Origin: JBMNPT01 sp050943735
Lineage (GTDB): Bacteria; Bacillota; Clostridia; Oscillospirales; RGIG577
Assembly (NCBI GenBank): GCA_050943735.1
Contig: JBMNPT010000004.1
Coordinates: forward strand, 144,611 to 208,610
Direction of reading: 5' to 3'
DNA length: 64,000 bases
Translations under genes and position numbers: made by a program
Shown: one piece after another, positions 13,101-20,767 of the stretch
Layout: every line of letters begins with the position of its first letter
Position numbering within the stretch: the first letter of the stretch is position 1
Notes under the pieces: generated by a model
Told to the model about the DNA's origin: nothing
The model's input: the letters and a program-made list of their open reading frames with translations, nothing else
Databases searched by the model: none

Positions 13101-13643
13101 TTACTTGAAGTAACGTGCCAGCAGGCCTTCGAATGCCTTGCCATGGCGGGCCTCGTCGCGAGCCATCTCGTGAACGGTGTCGTGGATGGCGTCCAGATTG
13201 GCAGCCTTCGCACGCTTTGCCAGATCAAACTTGCCGGCAGTAGCACCATTCTCAGCTTCCACACGCATTTCCAGATTCTTCTTGGTAGAGTCGGTCACAA
13301 CTTCACCCAGCAGTTCGGCAAACTTAGCAGCGTGCTCAGCTTCTTCCCAAGCAGCCTTCTCCCAGTACAGGCCGATTTCAGGATAGCCTTCTCTGTGAGC
13401 TACGCGAGCCATGGCCAGATACATACCTACTTCGGTGCACTCGCCCTGGAAATTGGCTCTCAGATCTTCCATAATATCCTGGCTGGAACCCTGTGCCACA
13501 CCTACCACATGCTCAGCCGCCCAGCTCATTTCGCCAGCCTGCTCTACAAACTTAGAAGCCGGAGCCTTGCACTGAGGACATGCTTCGGGAGCGCTGTCAC
13601 CTTCATGAACGTATCCACACACACTGCAAACGAATTTTTTCAT
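13101..13643 (-). CDS. rbr: Reverse rubrerythrin
   Basis: 180 residues. It reduces hydrogen peroxide (and oxygen in the reverse type) in anaerobes, using electrons delivered to its rubredoxin centre. The rubredoxin domain is at the N-terminus (C6-x2-C9 and C22-x2-C25), the reverse of classical rubrerythrin. The four-helix di-iron domain follows, with ligands in FQGECTEVGMY, EEAEHAAKF and EMARDEARH. AGGAGG lies before ATG 13643. It follows the Rrf2 gene by 21 bp, so both form a stress-inducible operon. Its last ~22 codons and terminator are supplied by the integrative element. The joint is seamless and the protein should be functional. Confidence 0.95.
   Translation of the reverse strand: MKKFVCSVCGYVHEGDSAPEACPQCKAPASKFVEQAGEMSWAAEHVVGVAQGSSQDIMEDLRANFQGECTEVGMYLAMARVAHREGYPEIGLYWEKAAWEEAEHAAKFAELLGEVVTDSTKKNLEMRVEAENGATAGKFDLAKRAKAANLDAIHDTVHEMARDEARHGKAFEGLLARYFK
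13144..13169 (+). repeat. Right attachment-site repeat (26 bp)
   Basis: Identical to 2264-2289, inside the 3' part of the intact rubrerythrin gene. Confidence 0.82.
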
Positions 13644-13664
13644 TGTTATACCTCCTGATTATGT

Positions 13665-14066
13665 TTACTTCAAAAACTTATCCAATGTTACCTGTTGGAA
13701 TTCCTGCAACAACACCTGATTGATCCGTCCAAATTCCCGTTGAAATTGGCAACTTCCTTTATTTTTCACCCGATTGCAACAAATCTCTTCATCCAGGCAC
13801 TTGCTGATTTCCAGCTTTCCTTCGATGGCTTCCACGATATCAGCCAAACTGATTTCCTGCGGAGTGCAATTGAGTTCGTATCCTCCGCCTGCTCCTTTGT
13901 AAGACCGAACCATTCCACAATGGACCAGCTTGTGCAAGATCTTCAGTGCAAAACGCAACGTTACACACATCTCTTCTGAGATGGATTTGGCATCCATTCT
14001 CTCCTGGCTTTTGGCCAGACAATATAATATGCGCAACGCATAATCTGTTTCCATTGTGACCTTCAT
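13665..14066 (-). CDS. Rrf2-family Fe-S regulator
   Basis: 133 residues. A winged helix at about 5-75 (TDYALRILYCLAK...SISEEMCVTLRFALKILHKL, GGGYEL) is followed by the cysteine cluster of the Rrf2/IscR type (KCLDEEICCNRVKNKGSC), which can bind a 2Fe-2S cluster and sense iron-sulfur status, oxidants or nitric oxide. ATG 14066 follows GGGAG with 8 nt. It is the first gene of the operon with reverse rubrerythrin. A perfect palindrome inside its promoter (14103-14123) is the likely operator, so it probably represses itself and the rubrerythrin until the cluster is damaged. Confidence 0.92.
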   Translation of the reverse strand: MKVTMETDYALRILYCLAKSQERMDAKSISEEMCVTLRFALKILHKLVHCGMVRSYKGAGGGYELNCTPQEISLADIVEAIEGKLEISKCLDEEICCNRVKNKGSCQFQREFGRINQVLLQEFQQVTLDKFLK

Positions 14067-14100
14067 CGTGAAATCTCCCAACGCTTTGGATTACATCTAT

Positions 14101-14129
14101 AATATATACCATTTTTGTATATAAGTCAA
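14101..14129 (-). promoter_or_regulatory. rrf2-rbr promoter with palindromic operator
   Basis: Minus strand: TTGACT, 17-bp spacer, TATATT. The spacer and -10 overlap the perfect palindrome TATATAC-N7-GTATATA (14103-14123), typical of Rrf2 autoregulation. Confidence 0.8.
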
Positions 14130-14173
14130 TGATCTTTTTGAAAAAAAGAATTAAAATATTTTTCCAAAACAAC

Positions 14174-14202
14174 TTGACAGTTTTATCAATGTTCAGTATA
14201 AT
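14174..14202 (+). promoter_or_regulatory. tRNA operon promoter
   Basis: Perfect TTGACA (14174-14179), 17-bp spacer and perfect TATAAT (14197-14202), 40 bp before the first tRNA. Full consensus fits strong stable-RNA transcription. Confidence 0.88.
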
Positions 14203-14241
14203 TATTGTTGTTGTGCAGGACTTTGGGCACAAAAAGTCTTT

Positions 14242-14325
14242 GCGAGTGTGCTGGAACTGGTAGACAGGCACGTTTGAGGGGCGTGTGCCAAAAGCGTACG
14301 GGTTCAAGTCCCGTCACTCGCACCA
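14242..14325 (+). tRNA. tRNA-Leu (anticodon GAG)
   Basis: Acceptor stem GCGAGTG / CACTCGC with an encoded CCA. The anticodon stem CACGT / GCGTG (one T-G pair) holds the loop TTGAGGG, giving GAG, which reads CUC and CUU. A long variable arm marks a class II tRNA. The T arm is GTTCAAG within ACGGG...CCCGT. Confidence 0.93.
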
Positions 14326-14352
14326 CTTTTTTCCTCAGGCACAACTTCATAT

Positions 14353-14439
14353 GCGGATGTGGCGGAATTGGCAGACGCGCTAGCTTCAGGTGCTAGTGGT
14401 GGCAACATCGTGGGGGTTCAAGTCCCTTCATCCGCACCA
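14353..14439 (+). tRNA. tRNA-Leu (anticodon CAG)
   Basis: Acceptor stem GCGGATG / CATCCGC with an encoded CCA. The anticodon stem CTAGC / GCTAG holds the loop TTCAGGT, giving CAG, which reads CUG. Long class II variable arm. Co-transcribed with the GAG tRNA 28 bp upstream. Confidence 0.94.
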
Positions 14440-14448
14440 AACAATGAT

Positions 14449-14493
14449 AATCCGAACTACATTATCCAAATAGGTAATGTGTTCGGATTTTTT
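14449..14493 (+). terminator. tRNA operon terminator
   Basis: AATCCGAA...TACATTA / TAATGTG...TTCGGATT, followed by TTTTTATTT, directly after the second tRNA. Confidence 0.85.
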
Positions 14494-14662
14494 ATTTCTA
14501 TTGAAAATATGCTCTGATTGGACAGGATTGGGACCAACGTTCCCAATCCTTGCTTTTTGTGGTGATTCTTGTTATAATTCATTCAATAATACATCATTCT
14601 ATCTGTAGGTTTACTTCAGGAAATTCATGGAAGCGGTATGATATCACCCAATGGAGGCTACT

Positions 14663-15274
14663 ATGAAACGAAACACATTCATTGCAATCATATTTTTGCT
14701 TGTATCATTTGTATTTTCTGCCTGTGCATCTGTACCCCCTAGCGACCAAACACCTGAATTGTTGAACGACATTGGAAAAACGTTTAGTGAATTGAAAAAA
14801 GAGCATCCTGAAGGCGAATTGATTGTAAATTTAGATGGATTCCCGGATAGTGCTGCTGCATGTTTTGGGGAGCCAGAATCGGAGTCTGTTTATTTCTTTT
14901 TTGAAGGACAAAGCGGTGATTTTGAAAAGGCTATGAACGAATGTGAAGATGAAATAAAATGCGCCGGTTTTATAACCACAGCAAACACACTTTTTACAGA
15001 TATGGAAGATGATATGTCCTTTGAAGACTTCTTCTCTTTAATCGGTGTGAACGATTATGAGTACTTTGGTGAAGACACAATAACTGCACAAGGCTGGTTA
15101 AAATTCACGTACAGCGGTATGGAAGTAATGATAAATACAAACGAAGCCATTGCTGGCGGCGGCTGGGACGTCACAGGAGCAGAAATAGTAAAGAGTACTG
15201 CTCCGGTATCTATTGTAGATCCAGAAATATTAAATGCCAATCAAGACTTAGCCGAAGCGGTTATGTTCGATTGA
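14663..15274 (+). CDS. Lipoprotein of unknown function
   Basis: 203 residues. A lipoprotein signal (IAIIFLLVSFVFSAC, Cys at about 20) anchors it outside the cell membrane. The mature part is acidic with repeated aromatic/Asp-Glu patches (VYFFFEGQSGDFEKAMNECEDEI, MSFEDFFSLIGVNDYEYFG) and beta-rich stretches (WLKFTYSGMEVMINTN), suggesting an extracellular binding domain. ATG 14663 follows GGAGG with 5 nt. It is a single gene with its own terminator, shared with the convergent marR gene. Family not recognised. Confidence 0.85.
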   Translation: MKRNTFIAIIFLLVSFVFSACASVPPSDQTPELLNDIGKTFSELKKEHPEGELIVNLDGFPDSAAACFGEPESESVYFFFEGQSGDFEKAMNECEDEIKCAGFITTANTLFTDMEDDMSFEDFFSLIGVNDYEYFGEDTITAQGWLKFTYSGMEVMINTNEAIAGGGWDVTGAEIVKSTAPVSIVDPEILNANQDLAEAVMFD

Positions 15275-15381
15275 GCTGTGTCATGATAACACATTGTATT
15301 TTTTCCTTCTTCGTTGCAAAGTGAAAAAACCATCCATCGGTTCTCAATATGAAATACCCTTTCTTACCATTGGACCATAAC

Positions 15382-15419
15382 AATAGCCCCTCTTGATAAC
15401 TCAAGAGGGGCTATTGTTT
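15382..15419. terminator. Bidirectional terminator
   Basis: AATAGCCCCTCTTGA, loop TAAC, TCAAGAGGGGCTATT, then TGTTTTTC. Perfect 15-bp stem between convergent genes. Confidence 0.9.
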
Positions 15420-15443
15420 TTCACAATCTATCATGTATTTCTT

Positions 15444-15887
15444 CTATTCTTCATTGGCGGTTTCCATATTGTACTTCATCCGGTCAATAAAAGCCAGCAG
15501 CTGTTTTTCTTCTTTAGGCGAAAACCCTTTCATCAATGTTTTCTCAAATTCTTCCCGACACTGTCTGAGCTGCTGGGATACCGCCGTAGCCTGCTCCGTC
15601 AAACGCAATCGTTTCAATCTGGCATCATGAGATACACTTTCTCGACGCAAAAAACCTTTTTGCACCATCAAATTTACCACTTTGGATGCAGTAGAACGGG
15701 TAATGCCAAATTCCATTTCCAGATTTTTTTGATATACTGGTTCATCGCCATGTTCTTCAATATAGCCAATAATCCAACCATTGGTTCCGGTCAAACGCTG
15801 AATTTCCCGCAAACTTTTTTGGCTGTCCACATGCCGCATAATCAGGTTATTGAGCAGCCGCAACTCTCTTCCCACATGCCTTTGCAT
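15444..15887 (-). CDS. MarR-family transcriptional regulator
   Basis: 147 residues with the usual MarR plan: a long N-terminal dimer helix (LRLLNNLIMRHVD), winged helix with recognition helix ITRSTASKVVNLMVQKGFLRRE, the wing SHDARLKRLRLTEQ, and a C-terminal dimer helix. GGAG lies about 10 nt before ATG 15887. Divergent from the MttB/symporter operon with a 150-bp shared control region containing a perfect AT palindrome on its own -10. It probably represses itself and the operon, with release by a small ligand such as a methylated amine (inferred). Confidence 0.9.
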   Translation of the reverse strand: MQRHVGRELRLLNNLIMRHVDSQKSLREIQRLTGTNGWIIGYIEEHGDEPVYQKNLEMEFGITRSTASKVVNLMVQKGFLRRESVSHDARLKRLRLTEQATAVSQQLRQCREEFEKTLMKGFSPKEEKQLLAFIDRMKYNMETANEE

Positions 15888-15922
15888 CTGGCATTCGCTC
15901 CTTTTCCTGTTTGATATAAAAC

Positions 15923-15951
15923 ATTATAAAAAATTTTTTATCCACTGTCAA
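15923..15951 (-). promoter_or_regulatory. marR promoter with AT palindrome
   Basis: Minus strand: perfect TTGACA, 17-bp spacer, perfect TATAAT. The 16-bp palindrome ATAAAAAATTTTTTAT (15926-15941) overlaps the -10 and is a likely MarR site. Confidence 0.78.
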
Positions 15952-15971
15952 TTCCTTTGCACAAAAGCATA

Positions 15972-16000
15972 TTGTCTTGACAGCATTTTCCTGCTATAAT
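15972..16000 (+). promoter_or_regulatory. Promoter of the MttB-family operon
   Basis: TTGTCT (15972-15977), 17-bp spacer, TATAAT (15995-16000), 42 bp before the start codon. The second TTGACA inside the spacer is at the wrong distance from this -10. Confidence 0.7.
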
Positions 16001-16041
16001 TGACAGGTATATTTACCTTGTCAGAAAAGAGGAGATCCTAT

Positions 16042-17466
16042 ATGCACACCACACAACTACTTACCCTCTCCACCCAGGAACTGGCACTGTTCGGCCGCCG
16101 GGTAGAGGACTTGCTGGAACAGCGTGGGATTACCATAGAACATGCAGCGATGCGGGAAGCATTGGCTCAAGCTGGCGCTCTGGTGGAAAACGACCGGGTA
16201 CGATTTCCCCGCTCCCTGATTCATAAAGCGGTACAAGCTGTACCCAGTACTTTTACCCTTTGCGCTCCTGATCCACAGTGGAATCTTACCTTCCCCCATC
16301 CCCATCAAGGCTTTTACACCCGTACCAACACCGGTGCCATGCAGTATCTGCCCAAAGAGGGAGAGGTGCGCCCTGTGACGCTGGCCGACGTGGCAGAATG
16401 GACCCGTTTGGCCAATGCATTGCCCCACATTCATTTTCTGTGTCTGCCCTCCACCTCCGGGGAAGAGGTTCCCATTCACTCCATCGATCTGTGCACACTG
16501 GATGTCATGCTCCGGCTCAGCCGCAAACACATCTGGGTACAGCCCTATGAAGCACCCAATGTACGGTGCATGATTGATTTAGCCGCTGCTTCTGTAGGCG
16601 GATACGAAAAGCTGCGCTCCGCTTCTCCCATCAGCTTTATCTCCTGCTCCGTTCCCGTATTGCACTACAAAGAGATGGACGCGGAAGTACTATGGCAATG
16701 CGCCCAATATGGAATCCCCGTACAATGCTGTTCCCTGCCCACTGCAGGTGCCAACGCTCCTGTAACGGGTCAAGGCGTGGCCCTGCTGGCCTGTGCCGAA
16801 GTGCTGGCCCAAATCGTCATGCTGGAATTGCTGGCTCCGGGCACTCCGGCCATTGCCACCCCCCTGCTCTTCTCCATGGATATGATGACCACCTTCACGC
16901 TGCAATCCAACACCCAGATCACCCTGGGGCGGCTCATCGCCATGCAATATTTTGAACAGGAGCTCAACATTCGGGCCCACTCCTATGGCACTGGCACCGA
17001 CTCGGTGGTGCTGGACAGCCAGAACATGCTGGAACGCTCCAGTCTGGCTCATATGATGGGACTTTGTCCCGCCTCCATCCTGGGCGGCGCCGGGCAGCTG
17101 GAAACCGCCAAGACTATCAGCCCCCTGCAGCTCATTATAGACGACGGATTGTTTGACACCGTCCAGCAGCTGCGGCAAGGACTGGATATAACCGACGAAA
17201 CGCTGGACTTCCAGGAACTGCTTCATGGCACTGGTGAAGAGGGCTTCATCACCTCTGACCACACGTTGGAACACTATCAGGAATTGCATCGACCTGAACT
17301 ATACAATCGCAGCGGAATTCAGGGCGGCACTTCTACCTTGCTACAGCGAGCGGCCCATCGGATGGACGAGCTGTTGCTGCATCCGTCCCAGCGGGATCTT
17401 CCGCCCCAGGTAGTGGCTGCCATGGATGAGGCATTGCACAAGGGATTGGAGGTACTGGAAGGATGA
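16042..17466 (+). CDS. MttB-family (non-pyrrolysine) methyltransferase
   Basis: 474 residues, full length for the trimethylamine methyltransferase superfamily (TIM barrel). Members move a methyl group from a quaternary or tertiary amine, such as glycine betaine, proline betaine, carnitine or gamma-butyrobetaine, to a corrinoid protein. The frame has no in-frame amber codon, so it belongs to the pyrrolysine-free branch (MtgB/MtpB/MtcB-like). Motifs such as GFYTRTNTGAMQYLP, TGQGVALLACAEVLAQIV and SYGTGTDSVVLDSQ fit the family. ATG 16042 follows GAGGAG with 7 nt. It is the first gene of an operon with a small membrane protein and a sodium symporter. No corrinoid protein gene is adjacent, so the acceptor must be encoded elsewhere. 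The substrate cannot be read from sequence. Confidence 0.9.
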   Translation: MHTTQLLTLSTQELALFGRRVEDLLEQRGITIEHAAMREALAQAGALVENDRVRFPRSLIHKAVQAVPSTFTLCAPDPQWNLTFPHPHQGFYTRTNTGAMQYLPKEGEVRPVTLADVAEWTRLANALPHIHFLCLPSTSGEEVPIHSIDLCTLDVMLRLSRKHIWVQPYEAPNVRCMIDLAAASVGGYEKLRSASPISFISCSVPVLHYKEMDAEVLWQCAQYGIPVQCCSLPTAGANAPVTGQGVALLACAEVLAQIVMLELLAPGTPAIATPLLFSMDMMTTFTLQSNTQITLGRLIAMQYFEQELNIRAHSYGTGTDSVVLDSQNMLERSSLAHMMGLCPASILGGAGQLETAKTISPLQLIIDDGLFDTVQQLRQGLDITDETLDFQELLHGTGEEGFITSDHTLEHYQELHRPELYNRSGIQGGTSTLLQRAAHRMDELLLHPSQRDLPPQVVAAMDEALHKGLEVLEG

Positions 17467-17681
17467 AACTGACTCGAGGAGAAAAGATTTGGCTGATTGC
17501 CACTGTCCTACTGTTTGTGCTCTATAACCTTCCCTTTGTCCCGTCCTATGGAGATTCCATCGGAACTCTAATTCATGGAGCTCTGACCGTTGTGCCGCTG
17601 TGGATTGTCTCCTACGCCGGGTTACGTCACATCTGCCGGCAGTACCCTCTCCGTACTGAAAAGGAGGAAAAGCAATGTTAA
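17463..17681 (+). CDS. Small two-helix membrane protein, symporter partner
   Basis: 72 residues with two transmembrane helices (about 9-25, IWLIATVLLFVLYNLPF, and about 35-55, LIHGALTVVPLWIVSYAGL) and a basic C-terminus. Its start overlaps the MttB-family stop by 4 nt, and its end overlaps the symporter start by 7 nt, so all three are translationally coupled. Short two-helix proteins of the DUF3311/YhdT type commonly sit before sodium:solute symporters and may act as a small subunit or assembly factor. Assignment to a specific DUF is tentative. Confidence 0.82.
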   Translation: MKLTRGEKIWLIATVLLFVLYNLPFVPSYGDSIGTLIHGALTVVPLWIVSYAGLRHICRQYPLRTEKEEKQC

Positions 17682-19219
17682 ATCCCACTCTGCTCTGGAT
17701 GGTATTTGCCCTGTATCTGCTCTTTATGGTGACGGTTTCCACCCTCACCGCACGCCGGCAAGCCCGTCAGGGCGCGGATGCCCGCAGCTTTCTCACCGGC
17801 AGTTCCTCCATCAGCTGGCCCATGCTGGTGATGACCTACATCGCCTCTCTCATGAGCACCTGGGTATTTTTTGCCGGGCCGGGCGCCTACTACCGGGCCG
17901 GGCTGGGGTACTGGCTGTCCGAAATGAGCTATATTTGCCTGTTTCCGGTGATCACCCACTTTACCATGAACAAAATCTGGGTCCTCAATACCTCCCGTCA
18001 CTATGTCACCCCCGCTGATTTTTTCTGCGACCGTTTTCGCTCCCGGGCACTCCGCCTGGTGCTGGGACTTGTATTTCTCAGCGCTTCCTTCCCCTATGTG
18101 GCCTCGGTGTTGATGGCCATCGGCAAAGCCGGTGACATCGCCACCGGCGGACAGGTGGGATATGAAGCCATTGTCATCACAGTGGGCATCGTCATTGTAC
18201 TGCTCACCATGCTGGGTGGAATGCGCTCTGTGGCCACCTCGGACACCTTGCAGGGTCTGCTGTTCATCAGCATTCTGCTGCTCATTGCAGGCTGCTGCCT
18301 GTGGGTGGGATTTGGCGGCTCCCTACCCGATGCCCTGTCCACCATCTGGCAAAACACCAACAGTTGGTTTTCCTACCCCGGCCCCGATGGCTGGGTCCCC
18401 TATGCGGCCCGTTTTGGCTACCCCTTCTCCTGCGCCATCGGCTGGACCATCATGCTGCCTCACGTGTTTGTGCGGGCAGGCTACTCCGGACAGGATTTGA
18501 ACAGTCAGCGCAAACTGATGTTTCTCACCCCCATCTTGCAGGGAATTGTGTGGACCGGTACCATGCTCATTGGACTGATCGGCATCGCTCTGCTGCCGGG
18601 CCTCTCCACCTCTGACACCGAGCTCATCATTCCTTATCTCATCCAACACGTGATTTCGGGCGTCTACCCCACTCTGGCCATTCTATTGATGATTGGCTTC
18701 TTTTTGGGAGCGGTGGCAGTGGGGATTTCCACCGCCGACTCCTTTCTGCTGGTGGCCGGCTCCATTGTATACCAGGATTTTCTGGAACATCTCTTCCACT
18801 GGAAGCTCACCGAACGGGGACGGATGCGGACTGTACGGGTGGTCATCCTGCTCATCGGCGTGATCAGCATTCTATTCGCTCTCAATCCGCCCGATCTCAT
18901 TTACACCCTCATCATGTTCTCCATCGCACTGGTGATGCCTCTCTTTGTGCTGGTGGTGCTGGCACTCTACTGGCCCCGGGCCACCCGGATGGGCGCGCTG
19001 TGCGGAGCGATTGCAGGCACCATCGTGGTTTTGATGACCTATTTTGTATGGAATGTGGGAGACGTCTGGTACGGTGCCTTCGGACTGCTGGCAGCTGCGG
19101 TTGTGATGGTGCTTGTCAGTCTTCTGGATCGCTCTCCTCAACCGGAACAGGCGGAATTTCAGGAGGCACTGCAAAAAGGAATGGAACGCTTCTATTTTCT
19201 GCCCAAACAATCCCAATAA
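17675..19219 (+). CDS. Sodium:solute symporter (SSS family)
   Basis: 514 residues with about 13 transmembrane helices. It imports a solute by Na+ symport. Family features include SSSISWPMLVMTYIASLMSTW near the N-terminus, GGMRSVATSDTLQGLLF, and the long GIALLPGLSTSDTELIIPYLI to AVGISTADSFLLVAGSIV region, where Na+-coordinating serines lie in SSS transporters. AAGGAGG lies before ATG 17675. Co-transcribed with the MttB-family gene, so its cargo is most likely a betaine or another methylated amine rather than pantothenate or proline (inference). Confidence 0.92.
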   Translation: MLNPTLLWMVFALYLLFMVTVSTLTARRQARQGADARSFLTGSSSISWPMLVMTYIASLMSTWVFFAGPGAYYRAGLGYWLSEMSYICLFPVITHFTMNKIWVLNTSRHYVTPADFFCDRFRSRALRLVLGLVFLSASFPYVASVLMAIGKAGDIATGGQVGYEAIVITVGIVIVLLTMLGGMRSVATSDTLQGLLFISILLLIAGCCLWVGFGGSLPDALSTIWQNTNSWFSYPGPDGWVPYAARFGYPFSCAIGWTIMLPHVFVRAGYSGQDLNSQRKLMFLTPILQGIVWTGTMLIGLIGIALLPGLSTSDTELIIPYLIQHVISGVYPTLAILLMIGFFLGAVAVGISTADSFLLVAGSIVYQDFLEHLFHWKLTERGRMRTVRVVILLIGVISILFALNPPDLIYTLIMFSIALVMPLFVLVVLALYWPRATRMGALCGAIAGTIVVLMTYFVWNVGDVWYGAFGLLAAAVVMVLVSLLDRSPQPEQAEFQEALQKGMERFYFLPKQSQ

Positions 19220-19278
19220 AATGTGCATCCCCCCTTGTCAATTCCCTTTTCTGGCGGTATACTGAAACAGTCGAAATG

Positions 19279-19313
19279 AAAGAGGCCATCTTCTCAGGAA
19301 GATGACCTCTTTT
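19279..19313 (+). terminator. Terminator of the MttB/symporter operon
   Basis: AAAGAGG...CATCTTC, loop TCAG, GAAGATG...CCTCTTTT with one unpaired base, ahead of the MATE gene. Confidence 0.8.
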
Positions 19314-19344
19314 CCGTGTACTTTACCTCAAAGGAGCGTTTTTC

Positions 19345-20724
19345 ATGGCACACACCAATGACCTGGGACGAGACAGCATTCCAAAACTGGTGCTGCGGCT
19401 GGCCATTCCCACCATGCTGGCACAACTGGTTAACGTTCTTTACAGCATTGTAGACCGCATTTTCATCGCCAATATCCCGGTCATTGGCGAACAGGCACTG
19501 GCCGGAGCCGGAGTGTGCGGTCCCGTAGTGACATTGCTTTCTTCCTTCGCCTTTCTGGTGGGGCTGGGCGGCGCGCCGCTGATGGCCATTCGGATGGGAG
19601 AAGGCCGCCGTCGGGAAGCGGAACGGATTCTCTCCAACTGCACTCAAATGCTGCTGGTATTATCAGTGACACTCACCATTCTATTTTTGCTACTGCGCCA
19701 ACCCCTATTGATGGCCTTTGGTGCCAGCCCCGTTACCTATCCCTATGCCAACACCTATATGACCATTTATACCGCCGGTACTATTTTTGCCATTTTGGCC
19801 ACCGGACTCAATCAGTTTATCACCTGCCAGGGATATGCCAACCTGAGTATGTTCACCGTACTCATCGGCGCCATCCTCAACATTGTACTGGACCCTATTT
19901 TTATTTTTGCGCTGGATATGGGCGTAGCGGGAGCCGGCGTGGCTACCGTTCTCTCTCAAGCAGCCTCCTGTCTGTTTGTATTGCGGGTACTTACCTCTGA
20001 TGCGGTCCGCATTCGCATTCGCCTACGCAAACCCAACTGGCAAATCATACGGCGAGTCTTGCTGTTCGGCCTCTCTCCTTTTTGTATTTTAGCCACCGAC
20101 AGCCTGGTACTCATCGCTCTCAACAGCAGTCTGCAACGCTATGGCGGTCCTGAAATGGGAGATACGCTGGTCACCTGTGCCACCATTGTTCTCAGCTATA
20201 TGCAGCTCATCAGCATGCCCATGATCGGCATCACTGGCGGTACCCAGCCAATCCTCAGTTTCAATTATGGGGCCAAACAGGTGGACCGAATCCGTCAGGG
20301 TGAAAAATACATCCTCCTCATGGCGGTGACCTTCGGCACGCTTATGTTTGGCGTTTCTCAATGGATTCCCGAAGTTTTTGCCCGAATTTTCACCAGTGAC
20401 CCCACCTATATAGATTTGTCCGTCTGGGCCATTCGGGTGTATACCGCCTGCGTCATCCCCATGGCGTTCCAATACACCTTCGTGGATGGTTTGACTGCAT
20501 TGGGCGTCCCCCAGGCAGCGGTCACTCTTTCTCTTATGCGCAAAATTACTCTGCTAGTTCTCACCATGGCGCTCCCTCTCTGGTTCGGAGCCCAAAGCGC
20601 ATTTTATTCAGAGCCCATTGCAGATCTGCTCTGTGGCATCATTACCACCATTGTTTTTCTGGTGGTATTCAATCGTCTGATGCGGAAACGTGAAGCTATG
20701 GCAGATGACGAAAAACTCTTCTGA
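19345..20724 (+). CDS. MATE-family efflux transporter
   Basis: 459 residues with 12 predicted helices in two halves. It exports cationic drugs or metabolites using Na+ or H+ gradients. Family hallmarks include the opening IPKLVLRLAIPTMLAQLVNVLY, AGAGVCGPVVTLLSSFAFLVG, LNQFITCQGYANLSM, and GGTQPILSFNYGAKQ at the start of the second half. GGAG lies 8 nt before ATG 19345. It stands alone between two terminators. Substrate unknown; proximity to the betaine operon is probably coincidental. Confidence 0.93.
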   Translation: MAHTNDLGRDSIPKLVLRLAIPTMLAQLVNVLYSIVDRIFIANIPVIGEQALAGAGVCGPVVTLLSSFAFLVGLGGAPLMAIRMGEGRRREAERILSNCTQMLLVLSVTLTILFLLLRQPLLMAFGASPVTYPYANTYMTIYTAGTIFAILATGLNQFITCQGYANLSMFTVLIGAILNIVLDPIFIFALDMGVAGAGVATVLSQAASCLFVLRVLTSDAVRIRIRLRKPNWQIIRRVLLFGLSPFCILATDSLVLIALNSSLQRYGGPEMGDTLVTCATIVLSYMQLISMPMIGITGGTQPILSFNYGAKQVDRIRQGEKYILLMAVTFGTLMFGVSQWIPEVFARIFTSDPTYIDLSVWAIRVYTACVIPMAFQYTFVDGLTALGVPQAAVTLSLMRKITLLVLTMALPLWFGAQSAFYSEPIADLLCGIITTIVFLVVFNRLMRKREAMADDEKLF

Positions 20725-20729
20725 AAATC

Positions 20730-20767
20730 AAAACAGCCGGTGAGGATTCTCCCCCACCGGCTGTTTT
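20730..20767. terminator. Bidirectional terminator
   Basis: AAAACAGCCGGTG / CACCGGCTGTTTT, a 13-bp perfect stem between convergent genes. Confidence 0.88.

Larger units (their letters stand above)
2264..13169. mobile_element. Integrative element in the rubrerythrin gene (~10.9 kb)
   Basis: Both ends carry the same 26-bp sequence, and the right copy lies within the intact reverse rubrerythrin gene. A Tn916-type integrase gene lies 200 bp inside the left end and reads inward. Cargo includes a WYL regulator, two small HTH regulators, glycine-zipper genes, a second tyrosine recombinase and about seven small unknown genes. No relaxase, coupling protein or type IV secretion gene is visible. It is therefore not a self-transmissible ICE and may be mobilised in trans or be a satellite-like island. 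Confidence 0.8.

Noticed and set aside
2264..13169. Self-transmissible ICE
   Set aside because: No relaxase, coupling ATPase or type IV secretion gene could be found in the element.
12848..13264. 138-residue minus-strand frame beside rubrerythrin
   Set aside because: It is an out-of-frame reading of the rubrerythrin 3' end continuing through the terminator and non-coding element end.
16690..17289. 199-residue minus-strand frame within the MttB-family gene
   Set aside because: Shadow frame of a conserved gene, with no promoter or ribosome binding site.
16042..17466. Pyrrolysine-containing trimethylamine methyltransferase
   Set aside because: The frame is continuous without an in-frame amber codon, so it belongs to the pyrrolysine-free branch of the family.
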